Made by a program: the position numbers and the translations under genes | The notes under the pieces: model-generated | Database searches by the model: none | The model's input: only the letters and a program-made list of their open reading frames with translations | What the model was told of the DNA's origin: nothing | NCBI RefSeq assembly: GCF_017743995.1 | Contig: NZ_JAGHRB010000013.1 | Span: 1 to 64,000, forward strand | Length of the DNA stretch: 64,000 nucleotides | Source: Ruegeria sp. R13_0 | GTDB lineage: Bacteria > Pseudomonadota > Alphaproteobacteria > Rhodobacterales > Rhodobacteraceae | Direction of reading: 5' to 3' | Shown: positions 18,512 to 26,750 of the stretch, in pieces | Layout of the letters: the number at the start of each line of letters is the position of its first letter | Numbering within the stretch: the stretch's first letter is position 1

Positions 18512-19338
18512 GCGACAATCCTTATCACGACGACAAGGGCAACAAAGACGCGTCGATCACGAACACGCATGGCGTCGGCACCATGACCCCGGCCCATCGC
18601 AAAAGCGGCGCAACACAAAAGGTCGATGGTGGGCCGTTTCTGATCGGCGACACGATGACAGGTGGTTACGGCAAGGGGCCGGATATTCTGCACGACTGCA
18701 CCATCGCCGTCGACAGGGGCGAGATTGCAGTCATCGTCGGGCCCAACGGCGCGGGCAAGTCAACTGCGATGAAGGCCGTTTTCGGAATGCTGGATGTGCG
18801 TTCGGGCGCGGTTCGGTTGGACGGCGAGGATATCACCGCGCTCACGCCACAGGATCGGGTGATGCGTGGGATGGGTTTTGTGCCGCAGACCTCGAACATC
18901 TTCACCTCGATGACGGTGGAAGAGAACCTTGAGATGGGTGCCTTTATCCGCCGGGATGATTTCTCGGACACGATGGAGCAGGTCTACGAGCTGTTCCCAA
19001 TCCTACGCGACAAACGCGATCAGGCGGCCGGAGAGCTGTCGGGCGGTCAGCGCCAACAGGTCGCTGTGGGCCGCGCGCTGATGACTCAGCCTAAGGTTCT
19101 GATGCTGGATGAGCCGACCGCGGGTGTCTCGCCCATCGTGATGGATGAGCTGTTTGACCGGATCATCGAGGTCTCGCGCACTGGGTTGCCAATCCTGATG
19201 GTTGAACAGAACGCCCGTCAGGCCTTGGAGATCGCGGACAAGGGATATGTGCTGGTTCAGGGGCGGAACGCCTATACCGGCACGGGCAAAGAGCTGCTGG
19301 CCGATCCTGAGGTTCGTAAGAGTTTCTTGGGGGGGTGA
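18508..19338 (+). CDS. Liv-type ABC transporter ATPase (LivF-like) with N-terminal extension
   Basis: 276-aa ATPase starting at GTG in a GTGA overlap with the previous gene. Walker A is GPNGAGKST, the signature LSGGQRQQVAVGRALM, Walker B VLMLDEPTAG and the LivF-type switch MVEQNARQALE. About 45 residues (rich in Asp, Lys, Thr and His) precede the usual start of the fold near PFLIGDTMTGGYGKG; LivF proteins are normally ~235 aa. The coupling overlap supports the GTG start, so the extension seems real. Confidence 0.88.
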   Translation: MSDNPYHDDKGNKDASITNTHGVGTMTPAHRKSGATQKVDGGPFLIGDTMTGGYGKGPDILHDCTIAVDRGEIAVIVGPNGAGKSTAMKAVFGMLDVRSGAVRLDGEDITALTPQDRVMRGMGFVPQTSNIFTSMTVEENLEMGAFIRRDDFSDTMEQVYELFPILRDKRDQAAGELSGGQRQQVAVGRALMTQPKVLMLDEPTAGVSPIVMDELFDRIIEVSRTGLPILMVEQNARQALEIADKGYVLVQGRNAYTGTGKELLADPEVRKSFLGG

Positions 19339-19340
19339 GG

Positions 19341-19796
19341 ATGAAACTAACCTCCTTCAAGTTATTCCTCACGTTCGCTCTTTCGCTGAATCTGATGTGG
19401 CAAAACCCTACGCAAGCCGCCTCGTTTCCTAAGACCTACTGCGAAATGAGAATGTGTGAAGTTAGAGCGATGTGCATGGGTGCCGACTGTCCTGCCACGG
19501 ACTGTTCAGAAGGAAGCTTTTGGCTGGAAATCTCAATGGACGACGGTGAACTACAAGCTTACGCGGTTCCGTCGACCAAGGACTCTAGAGTTCATTTCGG
19601 AGATTTTCAGGCTGACAGTAGACTCTCAAACGATCGCGCGATTGTGGCGAACAGTGTTGTTGAGAACACCCTGACCAATGCGGTCGTTGAATTGTGGACC
19701 GACGGCGAACCAAGTGGCATCGCTTTGACCATACAGAGGCTCCCTCATTCTCATTTTGTTGAAGTGGTATACGGCTTCTGCGGAGAAGAAAACTAA
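19341..19796 (+). CDS. Unknown secreted Cys-rich protein inside the Liv operon
   Basis: 151-aa protein of no recognised family. It starts with a Sec signal peptide (SFKLFLTFALSLNLMW... to about TQA-A). The mature protein is Cys-rich near its N-terminus (C in TYCEMRMCEVRAMCMGADCPATDC) and has a late Cys in GFCGEEN. Base composition is visibly more AT-rich than the flanking transporter genes. A GTG at 19335 overlapping the upstream stop is an alternative start; ATG 19341 follows a G-rich ribosome binding site. Its stop overlaps the next ATG (TAATG). The tight coupling implies co-translation with the transporter, perhaps as an accessory periplasmic protein; this is inference. Confidence 0.7.
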   Translation: MKLTSFKLFLTFALSLNLMWQNPTQAASFPKTYCEMRMCEVRAMCMGADCPATDCSEGSFWLEISMDDGELQAYAVPSTKDSRVHFGDFQADSRLSNDRAIVANSVVENTLTNAVVELWTDGEPSGIALTIQRLPHSHFVEVVYGFCGEEN

Positions 19797-20806
19797 TGGA
19801 CTTCCTCAACGCCCTTGTGGCGCTCTCCAATTTCGTCCTTGTTCCCGCAATCGCCTATGGCAGCCAGTTGGCGCTGGGGGCTTTGGGGGTGACGTTGATC
19901 TATGGCATCCTGCGGTTCTCGAACTTTGCGCATGGCGACACGATGGCTTTTGGCGCGATGATCGCCGTGCTGGTCACGTGGGGCCTGCAAGCGGCAGGGG
20001 TCAGTTTCGGGCCGCTGCCGACCGCTCTGCTGGCCCTGCCCTTCGCCATTTTGGGCTGTATCGTTCTGGTGCTGATCACCGACCGGCTGGTCTATAGGTT
20101 CTACCGCGAACAAAAGGCCAAGCCGGTCATTCTGGTGATCGTATCGATGGGTGTCATGTTTATCATGAACGGGCTGGTACGGTTCATCATCGGACCGGAT
20201 GACCAGCGGTTCTCGGACGGCGCGCGGTTTCTGATCAAGGCGCGGGATTTCAAGGAATGGACCGGGTTGAACGAAGGGCTTGCGATCAAGACCTCTCAGG
20301 CCATTACGGTCGTTGTGGCGGTGATCGCCGTGGCCGCTCTGTTCTGGTTTTTGAACAAGACCCGCACCGGTAAGTCGATGCGCGCCTATTCGGACAATGA
20401 AGATCTGGCGCTGCTGTCCGGCATCAACCCCGAGCGTGTAGTGATGATCACCTGGATTATCGTGGCTGCACTGGCGACTACGGCGGGCGTGCTTTATGGC
20501 CTCGACAAGAGCTTTAAGCCTTTTGTCTATTTCCAGCTTCTGCTGCCGATCTTTGCCTCGGCCATCGTTGGAGGTTTGGGGAACCCTCTGGGCGCCATCG
20601 CGGGTGGGTTCATCATCGCGTTTTCCGAGGTGACCATCACATACGCCTGGAAGAAGGTGCTGACCTATCTCGCTCCGGAAAATCTGGAACCGTCGGGATT
20701 GGTTCAGTTCCTCTCTACCGATTACAAATTCGCCGTCAGCTTTGCCATCCTGCTGATTGTGCTTCTGTTTAAGCCCACGGGCCTGTTCAAAGGAAAATCG
20801 GTATGA
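19796..20806 (+). CDS. Liv-type ABC transporter permease (LivH-like)
   Basis: 336-aa inner-membrane permease of the branched-chain amino acid family, with about eight hydrophobic segments. The family block LTLIYGILRFSNFAHGD-type is seen as GVTLIYGILRFSNFAHGD at about 33-50, and the C-terminal GGLGNPLGAIAGGFIIAFSE block is also typical. It is coupled to the preceding unknown gene by TAATG and overlaps the next permease by 4 bp. Confidence 0.9.
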   Translation: MDFLNALVALSNFVLVPAIAYGSQLALGALGVTLIYGILRFSNFAHGDTMAFGAMIAVLVTWGLQAAGVSFGPLPTALLALPFAILGCIVLVLITDRLVYRFYREQKAKPVILVIVSMGVMFIMNGLVRFIIGPDDQRFSDGARFLIKARDFKEWTGLNEGLAIKTSQAITVVVAVIAVAALFWFLNKTRTGKSMRAYSDNEDLALLSGINPERVVMITWIIVAALATTAGVLYGLDKSFKPFVYFQLLLPIFASAIVGGLGNPLGAIAGGFIIAFSEVTITYAWKKVLTYLAPENLEPSGLVQFLSTDYKFAVSFAILLIVLLFKPTGLFKGKSV

Positions 20807-22116
20807 GCGAGGTCACCAAGAACACCCTGCTTTTCGTCACAGTTGGCGCGCTGATCCTTTTGACCGGGTTCACGCAAAGCTGGAACGCAGCGATCCTGAT
20901 CCTGAACATGGGGCTGATCTCGGCCATCATGTCGATCGGTGTGAACCTGCAATGGGGATTTGCTGGCCTCTTCAACGTTGGCGTCATGGGCTTTGTGGCT
21001 TTGGGCGGACTGGCGGTCGTCTTGATCTCGACCCCGCCGACGCCCGGGGCATGGTCCGAGGGCGGATATGGCGTCATTCTGGCGCTGCTGTTGGGGGCCG
21101 CGACCGTTGTTGCGACCGTCATGGTCGCGCAGAAGATGCCTAAAGGGCGCGCGCGGACGCTGGCTATTGTCGGGATTCTAATCGTCGGGTTCTTTGTTTA
21201 CCGCGCGATCTTTGATCCGAACGTCGCCGCAATTGAAGCGATTGATCCGGCCGTTGCTGGCAATATCGGTGGTCTGAACCTGCCGGTCTTGCTCGCCTGG
21301 CCAGCCGGAGGGTTGCTGGCCGCAGGGGCCGCGTGGCTGATCGGCAAGACGGCTCTGGGTTTGCGTTCGGACTATCTGGCGATTGCGACCCTTGGTATTG
21401 CCGAGATCATCATTGCCGTCATGAAGAACGAGGACTGGCTGGCCCGTGGCGTCAAGAATGTCTATGGCATCCCGCGCCCCTCGCCCGTGGTGGGCTATGA
21501 AGTTGAGCTGCAGCAAGACCCCTCGTTCCTTGCGCGGGCGGATTGGCTGGGGCTTGATCCGGTGATCGCCTCGACCCTTTCGGTCAAGCTGGGCTATTCG
21601 CTACTATTCCTGATCGTTCTGCTGGTGCTGCTGTGGATGGCACAGATGGCGCTGAAAAGCCCATGGGGCCGGATGATGCGTGCCATTCGCGACAATGAGG
21701 TCGCGGCTGAGGCGATGGGTAAAGATGTCACCCGCCGCCACCTGCAGATCTTTGTGCTTGGCTCTGCCATTTGCGGTATCGCCGGTGCGATGATGACGAC
21801 GCTGGACGGTCAGCTGACGCCGGGTACCTACAACCCCCTGCGCTTTACCTTCCTTGTCTGGGTGATGGTGATCGTCGGTGGCTCGGGCAACAATTTCGGT
21901 GCCGTGCTGGGGGCCTTCCTGATCTGGTTCCTGTGGGTCCAGGTCGAACCAATGGGCCTTTGGCTGATGAACCTGATTACCTCGGGCATGCCGGATGGCA
22001 GTGCGCTGAAGGCGCATCTGATCGAAAGTGCTGCGCATATGCGGTTGTTTACGATGGGACTGGTCTTGCTGATTGTCCTCAGATTCAGCCCCCGAGGGCT
22101 GATCCCCGAGAAATAG
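20803..22116 (+). CDS. Liv-type ABC transporter permease (LivM-like)
   Basis: 437-aa permease, longer than the ~310-aa core because of an extra hydrophobic region at about 85-170. Family blocks include GVNLQWGFAGLFNVGVMGF, LRSDYLAIATLGIAEI, SPWGRMMRAIRDNEVAAEAMG and VGGSGNNFGAVLGAFLIW. It is the last gene of the operon and is followed by a terminator. Confidence 0.9.
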   Translation: MSEVTKNTLLFVTVGALILLTGFTQSWNAAILILNMGLISAIMSIGVNLQWGFAGLFNVGVMGFVALGGLAVVLISTPPTPGAWSEGGYGVILALLLGAATVVATVMVAQKMPKGRARTLAIVGILIVGFFVYRAIFDPNVAAIEAIDPAVAGNIGGLNLPVLLAWPAGGLLAAGAAWLIGKTALGLRSDYLAIATLGIAEIIIAVMKNEDWLARGVKNVYGIPRPSPVVGYEVELQQDPSFLARADWLGLDPVIASTLSVKLGYSLLFLIVLLVLLWMAQMALKSPWGRMMRAIRDNEVAAEAMGKDVTRRHLQIFVLGSAICGIAGAMMTTLDGQLTPGTYNPLRFTFLVWVMVIVGGSGNNFGAVLGAFLIWFLWVQVEPMGLWLMNLITSGMPDGSALKAHLIESAAHMRLFTMGLVLLIVLRFSPRGLIPEK

Positions 22117-22138
22117 TCGCATCGCGATCACAATACCG

Positions 22139-22178
22139 AAGCTGCGCCCCTCATCCGGCGCGGCTTCTTGATTTTTAA
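22139..22178 (+). terminator. Terminator of the Liv-type operon
   Basis: Arms AAGCTGCGCC (22139-22148) and GGCGCGGCTT (22157-22166), one G-U pair, 8-nt loop, followed by a T-rich tract (CTTGATTTTT). Confidence 0.75.
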
Positions 22179-22279
22179 AGAGGTTTCTGAGTACACGAGA
22201 CTACCGCTCGTTGTTCGGACCTTTTGGGTCCGGCCTATGCTCAGAAGAAACCCGACCGATCTTTGCGATCATTCGCACT

Positions 22280-22552
22280 ATGAGAGTATCAGACTTGACC
22301 AAGAAAACACTGATCACCAAAGCCGTTGTCATGCTGCCGGTTCTGGCCGCGCTGACGGCCTGTATTCCGTCGCCCGAAGACCTTGAGACCACTCCTGTTC
22401 AGGTCAACACTCCGCATGGCGTCGTGACCTGTCAGCTTTATCGCCAAGATCGCGTGACCTGGGACCGTGCGATTGATTTCCCGGCCACCAAGATGTCGGT
22501 CAAGCAGGCCGATGCCTATTGCCGTCAGGAAGGCCAGCGCCGCCTGAAGTAA
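22280..22552 (+). CDS. Small lipoprotein of unknown function
   Basis: 90-aa protein beginning MRVSDLTKKTLITKAV with a hydrophobic segment ending in the lipobox LTAC at about 25-28. It is therefore probably lipidated and membrane-anchored. The mature part (IPSPEDLETTPVQVNTPHG...) has two further cysteines and ends in CRQEGQRRLK. An in-frame TTG just downstream (before ACCAAGAAAACA) is an alternative start that would give a shorter signal. No family recognised. It stands alone between the Liv operon terminator and the convergent HerA-like gene. Confidence 0.65.
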   Translation: MRVSDLTKKTLITKAVVMLPVLAALTACIPSPEDLETTPVQVNTPHGVVTCQLYRQDRVTWDRAIDFPATKMSVKQADAYCRQEGQRRLK

Positions 22553-22584
22553 GCCGGTTGGCGCCCTGTGCTGGGCGCCTCCGA

Positions 22585-24132
22585 TCAGCGATTTCGGAAC
22601 AACCCGCCCAGGATTCCCCGCACGATGCGACGGCCGGTTGTTCCCTTCAGCTCTTTGATGACGGCCTCACTCATAGCCGTTGCAAACGTATCTTTCTTAC
22701 GCACCACGCGAGAGGTTGAGCGCCCGACCCGGCTGCCGGAATACCGGCGGGCCGAGCTGTATTCACGCTCCATTGGGGTCTGTTGTTCGATGATCTCTTC
22801 CGCCTCCGCGGCCTCGGCCTCTTTGGCGGCAGCCTCCGCACGGGCTTGCAGGATTTCAAAGGCTGATTTGCGATCGACCGGTGTGTCATATTTCGCCGCC
22901 ATCGGTGAGGCTTGCAGAATACGCTGACGCTCAGGTTCCGAAATTGGCCCAAGCTGCGATCCCGGTGGGCGAATCAAAGTCCGCTCGACAATCCCCGGCA
23001 CGCCTTTCTTCTGCAGCATTGAGGTTACGGCCTCACCGACGCCGACCTCGCGGATCGCGGCCTCGGTATCGAAGGCGGGATTCTCGCGGTAGGTTTCCGC
23101 CGCCATACGCAGGTTCTTTCGGTCCCGCGCGGTGAAGGCGCGCAGGGCATGTTGTACCCGGTTGCCCAACTGTCCCAGAATGTCTTCGGGAATGTCGGCG
23201 GGGTTCTGCGTGATGAAGTAAACTCCAACCCCCTTGGAGCGGATGAGGCGTGCGACTTGCTCGACCTTGTCGACCAGAACTTTGGGCGCATCATCAAACA
23301 GAAGATGCGCTTCGTCGAAAAAGAACACCAGCTTGGGTTTTTCCGGATCGCCGACTTCGGGCAGTTCCTCGAACAGCTCACTCAGCAGCCACAAAAGGAA
23401 CGTGGCATAAAGCCGAGGCGCGCCCATCAACTTGTCCGAGGCCAGTATGTTCACCATCCCCTGACCGTTTTCGTCGGTTCGCATCAGATCAGCCAGATCC
23501 AGAGCGGGTTCCCCGAACAAATTGGTGCCGCCTTGGTTTTCCAATACCAGAAGACGGCGCTGGATAGCTCCGATAGAGGCCGTTGAGACATTGCCATAAC
23601 GCAGTGACAGCTGCGCCCTATTCTCACCAATCCACACCAGAAGCGCCTGAAGGTCTTTGAGATCCAGAAGCGGCATTCCCTCTTCATCAGCGACCCGGAA
23701 AGCGATGTTGAGAATCCCCTCCTGCGCCTCGCTAAGTTCCATAAGGCGCGACAACAGCAGAGGTCCCATTTCGGTCACAGTGGTACGGACCGGGTGCCCC
23801 TGTTCGCCGAACAGGTCCCAGAACGTGACCGGACATGCGGCGTAGGAGAAATCGGTAAAGCCAATCCGTTCGGCGCGCTCGGTAAACGCTTGATGCAACT
23901 TATGGGTTTCGCTGCCTGCCAAGGCCAGGCCAGACAAGTCGCCTTTGACGTCCGACAGGAAAACAGGAACGCCCGCTTGCGAAAAACCTTCGGCCAGGAT
24001 CTGAAGAGTGACCGTCTTGCCCGTCCCCGTAGCCCCTGCGATCAGGCCGTGGCGGTTCGCATATTTCAGCGTCAGACCCTGCGGCGTTCCGTATCCCTCG
24101 CCCGCACCGCCCAGAAAAATCTCTTTACCCAT
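22585..24132 (-). CDS. HerA-like/DUF853 ATPase (YjgR type)
   Basis: 515-aa P-loop ATPase of the helicase HerA-like DUF853 family. Walker A is [13 protein letters not shown] (about 31-39), Walker B is [12 protein letters not shown], and the downstream blocks [31 protein letters not shown] are family-typical. The C-terminal ~80 residues are charged (an [14 protein letters not shown] coiled-coil-like stretch, then an Arg-rich tail). Cellular role is unsettled in the family. ATG 24132 matches the usual family start (MGKEIFLGG); the longer frame to 24174 has no matching residues. It is not next to any nuclease or SIR2 gene, so a defence role is not supported. Confidence 0.88.
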   Translation of the reverse strand: MGKEIFLGGAGEGYGTPQGLTLKYANRHGLIAGATGTGKTVTLQILAEGFSQAGVPVFLSDVKGDLSGLALAGSETHKLHQAFTERAERIGFTDFSYAACPVTFWDLFGEQGHPVRTTVTEMGPLLLSRLMELSEAQEGILNIAFRVADEEGMPLLDLKDLQALLVWIGENRAQLSLRYGNVSTASIGAIQRRLLVLENQGGTNLFGEPALDLADLMRTDENGQGMVNILASDKLMGAPRLYATFLLWLLSELFEELPEVGDPEKPKLVFFFDEAHLLFDDAPKVLVDKVEQVARLIRSKGVGVYFITQNPADIPEDILGQLGNRVQHALRAFTARDRKNLRMAAETYRENPAFDTEAAIREVGVGEAVTSMLQKKGVPGIVERTLIRPPGSQLGPISEPERQRILQASPMAAKYDTPVDRKSAFEILQARAEAAAKEAEAAEAEEIIEQQTPMEREYSSARRYSGSRVGRSTSRVVRKKDTFATAMSEAVIKELKGTTGRRIVRGILGGLFRNR

Positions 24133-24197
24133 GTAATTGCAGCCTTTTTTCACTGATCCGCAACCAGCATACAAACTTAACCTTTGGCTGCCATAGT

Positions 24198-24281
24198 CTA
24201 TTCGTTCCCTTTGTGGCCCCGGGTTGCGAAGGGGACACTTCCTCCCTGTCGACTGGCCGTGCCTTCGGGCACGGCTTTTTT
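24198..24281 (+). ncRNA. Candidate small RNA 1 with exposed anti-Shine-Dalgarno segment
   Basis: No reading frame fits here, yet three RNA elements stand in order. First is a hairpin pairing 24204-24211 with 24229-24236. Second is a single-stranded stretch containing CTTCCTCCC (about 24238-24246), complementary to ribosome binding sites. Third is a strong Rho-independent terminator (GCCGTGCC, TTCG loop, GGCACGGC, then six T; 24256-24281). The layout resembles the anti-SD small RNAs known in Rhodobacter and rhizobia. The promoter is unclear (CATAGT at 24192-24197 may be a -10), so the 5' end is approximate. Confidence 0.5.
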
Positions 24282-24339
24282 CAAGGAAGTGAGCGATTGG
24301 AACTGTGCTGATTAGTGCATTAAATTTTTCTGTTAGCGG

Positions 24340-24368
24340 TTGACCCTTGCTTCCCCCTTTCGTAACGT
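24340..24368 (+). promoter_or_regulatory. Sigma-70-type promoter for candidate small RNA 2
   Basis: TTGACC (24340-24345) and TAACGT (24363-24368) are separated by exactly 17 bp, close to the housekeeping consensus. The expected transcription start is near 24375, just before a hairpin and a terminator. Confidence 0.6.
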
Positions 24369-24374
24369 CTGCGC

Positions 24375-24446
24375 ATAACTAAGTCGGCCAGTCCGACGGG
24401 GAGAAAAATTTTGGAAAGAGGGCTGCTCCACCAGCCCTCTTTTCTT
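24375..24446 (+). ncRNA. Candidate small RNA 2
   Basis: About 70 nt downstream of a good promoter. It contains a 5-bp hairpin (GTCGG, CCAGT loop, CCGAC), an A/T-rich single-stranded stretch, and a terminator with 11-bp arms (AAAGAGGGCTG, CTCCAC loop, CAGCCCTCTTT) followed by T-rich sequence at about 24439-24448. No convincing coding frame exists; a TTG-initiated frame starting at 24411 runs through the terminator and is not credible. The 130 bp after it, up to the IalB gene, show nothing else. Confidence 0.5.
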
Positions 24447-24579
24447 TTGCCCGTATGGGTTTTTGAGCGAGGTTTGGCTCAAGAAAACGGTCACATTGAC
24501 CTCAGTCATTCGGTTAACGACTGACAGCCGCGGCGAAGGATGCTAGACGAGGCAAAACAAACAGCAAACCGAGGCATTC

Positions 24580-25185
24580 ATGTTCAAGAAACTCCTCTCG
24601 TTTAATACTCTGGCAGCCGTTCTGATGTGCGGAGCGGTTAGCGCGCAGGAAACGACTTCCGAAGGCACGACCGCTGAAGGCACAGGGGCCGATGTGGGCG
24701 CAGGCCTCGATTTGGGCCAATCCGGCCCACGTGTGGGTGAGCAATACGTTAAAGAGGAATCCGGCGATTGGGATATCTCCTGCATCAAGGCGCAGCAAGG
24801 CGAAGACCCCTGTGCGATCGTTCAGATTCTGAACGGCGCTCAGGGTGATCCAATAGCTGAAGTGTCCATCGGCAAGCTGCCCGAAGGCGGAGCGGCTGTT
24901 GCATGGGCCAATGTGATCGTACCGTTGGAAACCTTGCTGCAGGCGCAACTGGCCCTGTCGATCGACGGCGCGCCGCGCAAGCTTTACAACTACCACCACT
25001 GTCTGCCCGTTGGCTGTGTTGCGCAGTTGGGCCTCAGCCAGGGTGACGTTGACGCGATGAAGGCAGGCAGCAAAGCGACCTTCTCGCTTGTTCCCGCGCG
25101 CTTTCCTGATCAGGTTTTGAACATGGACATGTCCCTGTCGGGCTTTACCTCGGCGTATGAAGGGCTGACCGTCAACGTCAACTAA
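24580..25185 (+). CDS. Invasion-associated locus B (IalB) family protein
   Basis: 201-aa exported protein. Signal peptide at 1-22 (FNTLAAVLMCGAVSA), then a Thr/Gly/Glu-rich linker (about 24-50), then the IalB domain beginning WDISCIKAQQGEDPCAIVQ. Cysteine pairs in that block and in HHCLPVGCVAQ are conserved in the family. Named from Bartonella, but widespread in free-living alphaproteobacteria, where it is a periplasmic protein of unclear function. It is preceded by two candidate small RNAs and followed by a terminator. Confidence 0.85.
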   Translation: MFKKLLSFNTLAAVLMCGAVSAQETTSEGTTAEGTGADVGAGLDLGQSGPRVGEQYVKEESGDWDISCIKAQQGEDPCAIVQILNGAQGDPIAEVSIGKLPEGGAAVAWANVIVPLETLLQAQLALSIDGAPRKLYNYHHCLPVGCVAQLGLSQGDVDAMKAGSKATFSLVPARFPDQVLNMDMSLSGFTSAYEGLTVNVN

Positions 25186-25204
25186 GACCGTCAAAAATTG
25201 AGAT

Positions 25205-25233
25205 CGCCGCCGCAGCTTTGTGGCGGCGTTTTT
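25205..25233. terminator. Terminator after the IalB gene
   Basis: Arms CGCCGCC (25205-25211) and GGCGGCG (25222-25228) followed by five T on the plus strand. It lies between convergent genes, so it may also serve the ketoacyl synthase gene on the minus strand. Confidence 0.8.
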
Positions 25234-25242
25234 CTTTGCGGA

Positions 25243-26451
25243 TCAGACGCTTTTAAGCGCCAAGACCGCATTCAACCCGCCAAACGCAAACGCATTGCTG
25301 AGCGCTACGTCGACCTTGGCTTCACGCGCGACGTTTGGCACCACGTCCAGCGCACATTCCGGGTCGGGTTCTTCATAACCGATGGTGGGCGCGATCACTC
25401 CGTCCCGCAGCGCCATGATGCAGGCCAGAAGCTCCACCGCTCCGGTGCCTCCGATCAGGTGGCCGTGCATGGATTTCGTCGATGAGATCATCAGATCATC
25501 CGCATGCGGCCCGAACACATCCGCCACGGCGGCACATTCCGTTTTGTCATTCGCCGCAGTACCTGTGCCATGCGCATTGATGTAGCACACATCGCTAGCG
25601 TTCAGCTTGGCATCTGCCAACGCGCCTGCCATAGCTCGTGCGGCACCCTGCTTGCTGGGCATCACGATATCGGACGCGTCCGAAGACATGGCGAATCCCA
25701 CAACCTCGCACAGGATATCTGCGCCGCGCGCTCGGGCATGTTCGTATTCTTCGAACACGAAGACACCGGCACCCTCGCCCTGCACCATCCCGTTGCGGTT
25801 GGCGCTGAAGGGGCGGCAGGCATCCTTGGACATCACGCGCAGACCTTCCCAGGCCTTCACACCACCGAAACATAGCATGGATTCCGATCCACCGGTGATC
25901 ATGGCAGGCGCGGCACCGCTGCGCACCATCTGAAACGCCTGCGCCATTGCATGGTTCGAGGATGCACAGGCCGTCGAAACCGTAAAGCTGGGGCCTTTAA
26001 GGTTATGCTCCATCGAGACATGGCTGGCCGCTGCGTTGTTCATCAGCTTGGGCACAACAAAGGGATGTACCCGGTTCTTGCCGTCCTCATAGACCGAGCG
26101 GTAATTGTCATCCCAGGTCGAGACCCCTCCGCCCGCCGTGCCCAGAACCACACCGGATCGTGCCGCGAGCTCGCCGTGGAACTGAATGCCCGACTGGTCG
26201 ATCGCCTCTTTCGCGGCCGTTAGGGTGAACTGTGTGAACCGATCATAGAGAGACATCTGCTGGCGGTTAAAGCGCCCTTCGGCCTCGAACCCCCGCACCT
26301 GACCTCCGATCTTGATCGCCAGACGGTCGACATCGCGGAATTCCAGATCCGAGATACCGCAACGCCCTTCGCGCATGGCCTCGAGCGTGTCGGGGACCGA
26401 ATGACCCAGCGAGTTGATAGTACCCGCTCCGGTAATGACAACCCGTTTCAT
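25243..26451 (-). CDS. Beta-ketoacyl-ACP synthase (FabF-like)
   Basis: 402-aa elongating ketoacyl synthase, which condenses malonyl-ACP with an acyl-ACP. The complete catalytic triad is present: Cys162 in VSTACASSN, His294 in NAHGTGTAAND and His331 in KSMHGHLIGGTG, with Lys326. It is paired with its own acyl carrier protein 9 bp upstream and an LpxD-like acyltransferase beyond that. This points to a specialised acyl chain, probably for lipid A, rather than bulk fatty acid synthesis; that role is inference. Confidence 0.88.
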   Translation of the reverse strand: MKRVVITGAGTINSLGHSVPDTLEAMREGRCGISDLEFRDVDRLAIKIGGQVRGFEAEGRFNRQQMSLYDRFTQFTLTAAKEAIDQSGIQFHGELAARSGVVLGTAGGGVSTWDDNYRSVYEDGKNRVHPFVVPKLMNNAAASHVSMEHNLKGPSFTVSTACASSNHAMAQAFQMVRSGAAPAMITGGSESMLCFGGVKAWEGLRVMSKDACRPFSANRNGMVQGEGAGVFVFEEYEHARARGADILCEVVGFAMSSDASDIVMPSKQGAARAMAGALADAKLNASDVCYINAHGTGTAANDKTECAAVADVFGPHADDLMISSTKSMHGHLIGGTGAVELLACIMALRDGVIAPTIGYEEPDPECALDVVPNVAREAKVDVALSNAFAFGGLNAVLALKSV

Positions 26452-26460
26452 TGTTTCGGG

Positions 26461-26718
26461 TCAGACCTTTTCCGACACAAGCTGTTCGATGCCCGCAATG
26501 ATCGCGGCCACGTTCGAGATATCGAAATCATTGGCCTCGGGTTCATTGGCGTTGAAGGGAACCGAGATGTCGAACTCTTCCTCGATGGCGAAGATGCTTT
26601 CGACCAGGCCCAGGCTGTCGATGCCCAGATCCGCAAGTGTGCTGTCGGGTGTGACATCCGATGGCTCCAGAACGGCCTGCTCTGCAATGATTGCGATGAC
26701 GCGGTCGCTGATGCTCAT
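26461..26718 (-). CDS. Acyl carrier protein (dedicated)
   Basis: 85-aa acidic helical protein. The phosphopantetheine attachment serine is Ser35 in LGIDSLGLVE. Sequence around the site differs from housekeeping AcpP (typically GADSLDTVE), and helix III is replaced by an acidic NEPEANDFDISN stretch. It lies between the ketoacyl synthase and the LpxD-like gene, so it most likely carries the acyl chain handled by those two enzymes. Confidence 0.88.
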   Translation of the reverse strand: MSISDRVIAIIAEQAVLEPSDVTPDSTLADLGIDSLGLVESIFAIEEEFDISVPFNANEPEANDFDISNVAAIIAGIEQLVSEKV

Positions 26719-26750
26719 GTTGATCCCCTGGCTATCAATCTGAGGATGAT

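Noticed and set aside
22585-24132. HerA-type defence system
   Set aside because: The protein is the DUF853/YjgR type and has no SIR2, DUF4297 or nuclease partner gene next to it.
24411-24530. TTG-initiated mini-ORF after a GGGGAG site
   Set aside because: It would be translated straight through a strong terminator hairpin, so the small-RNA reading is preferred.
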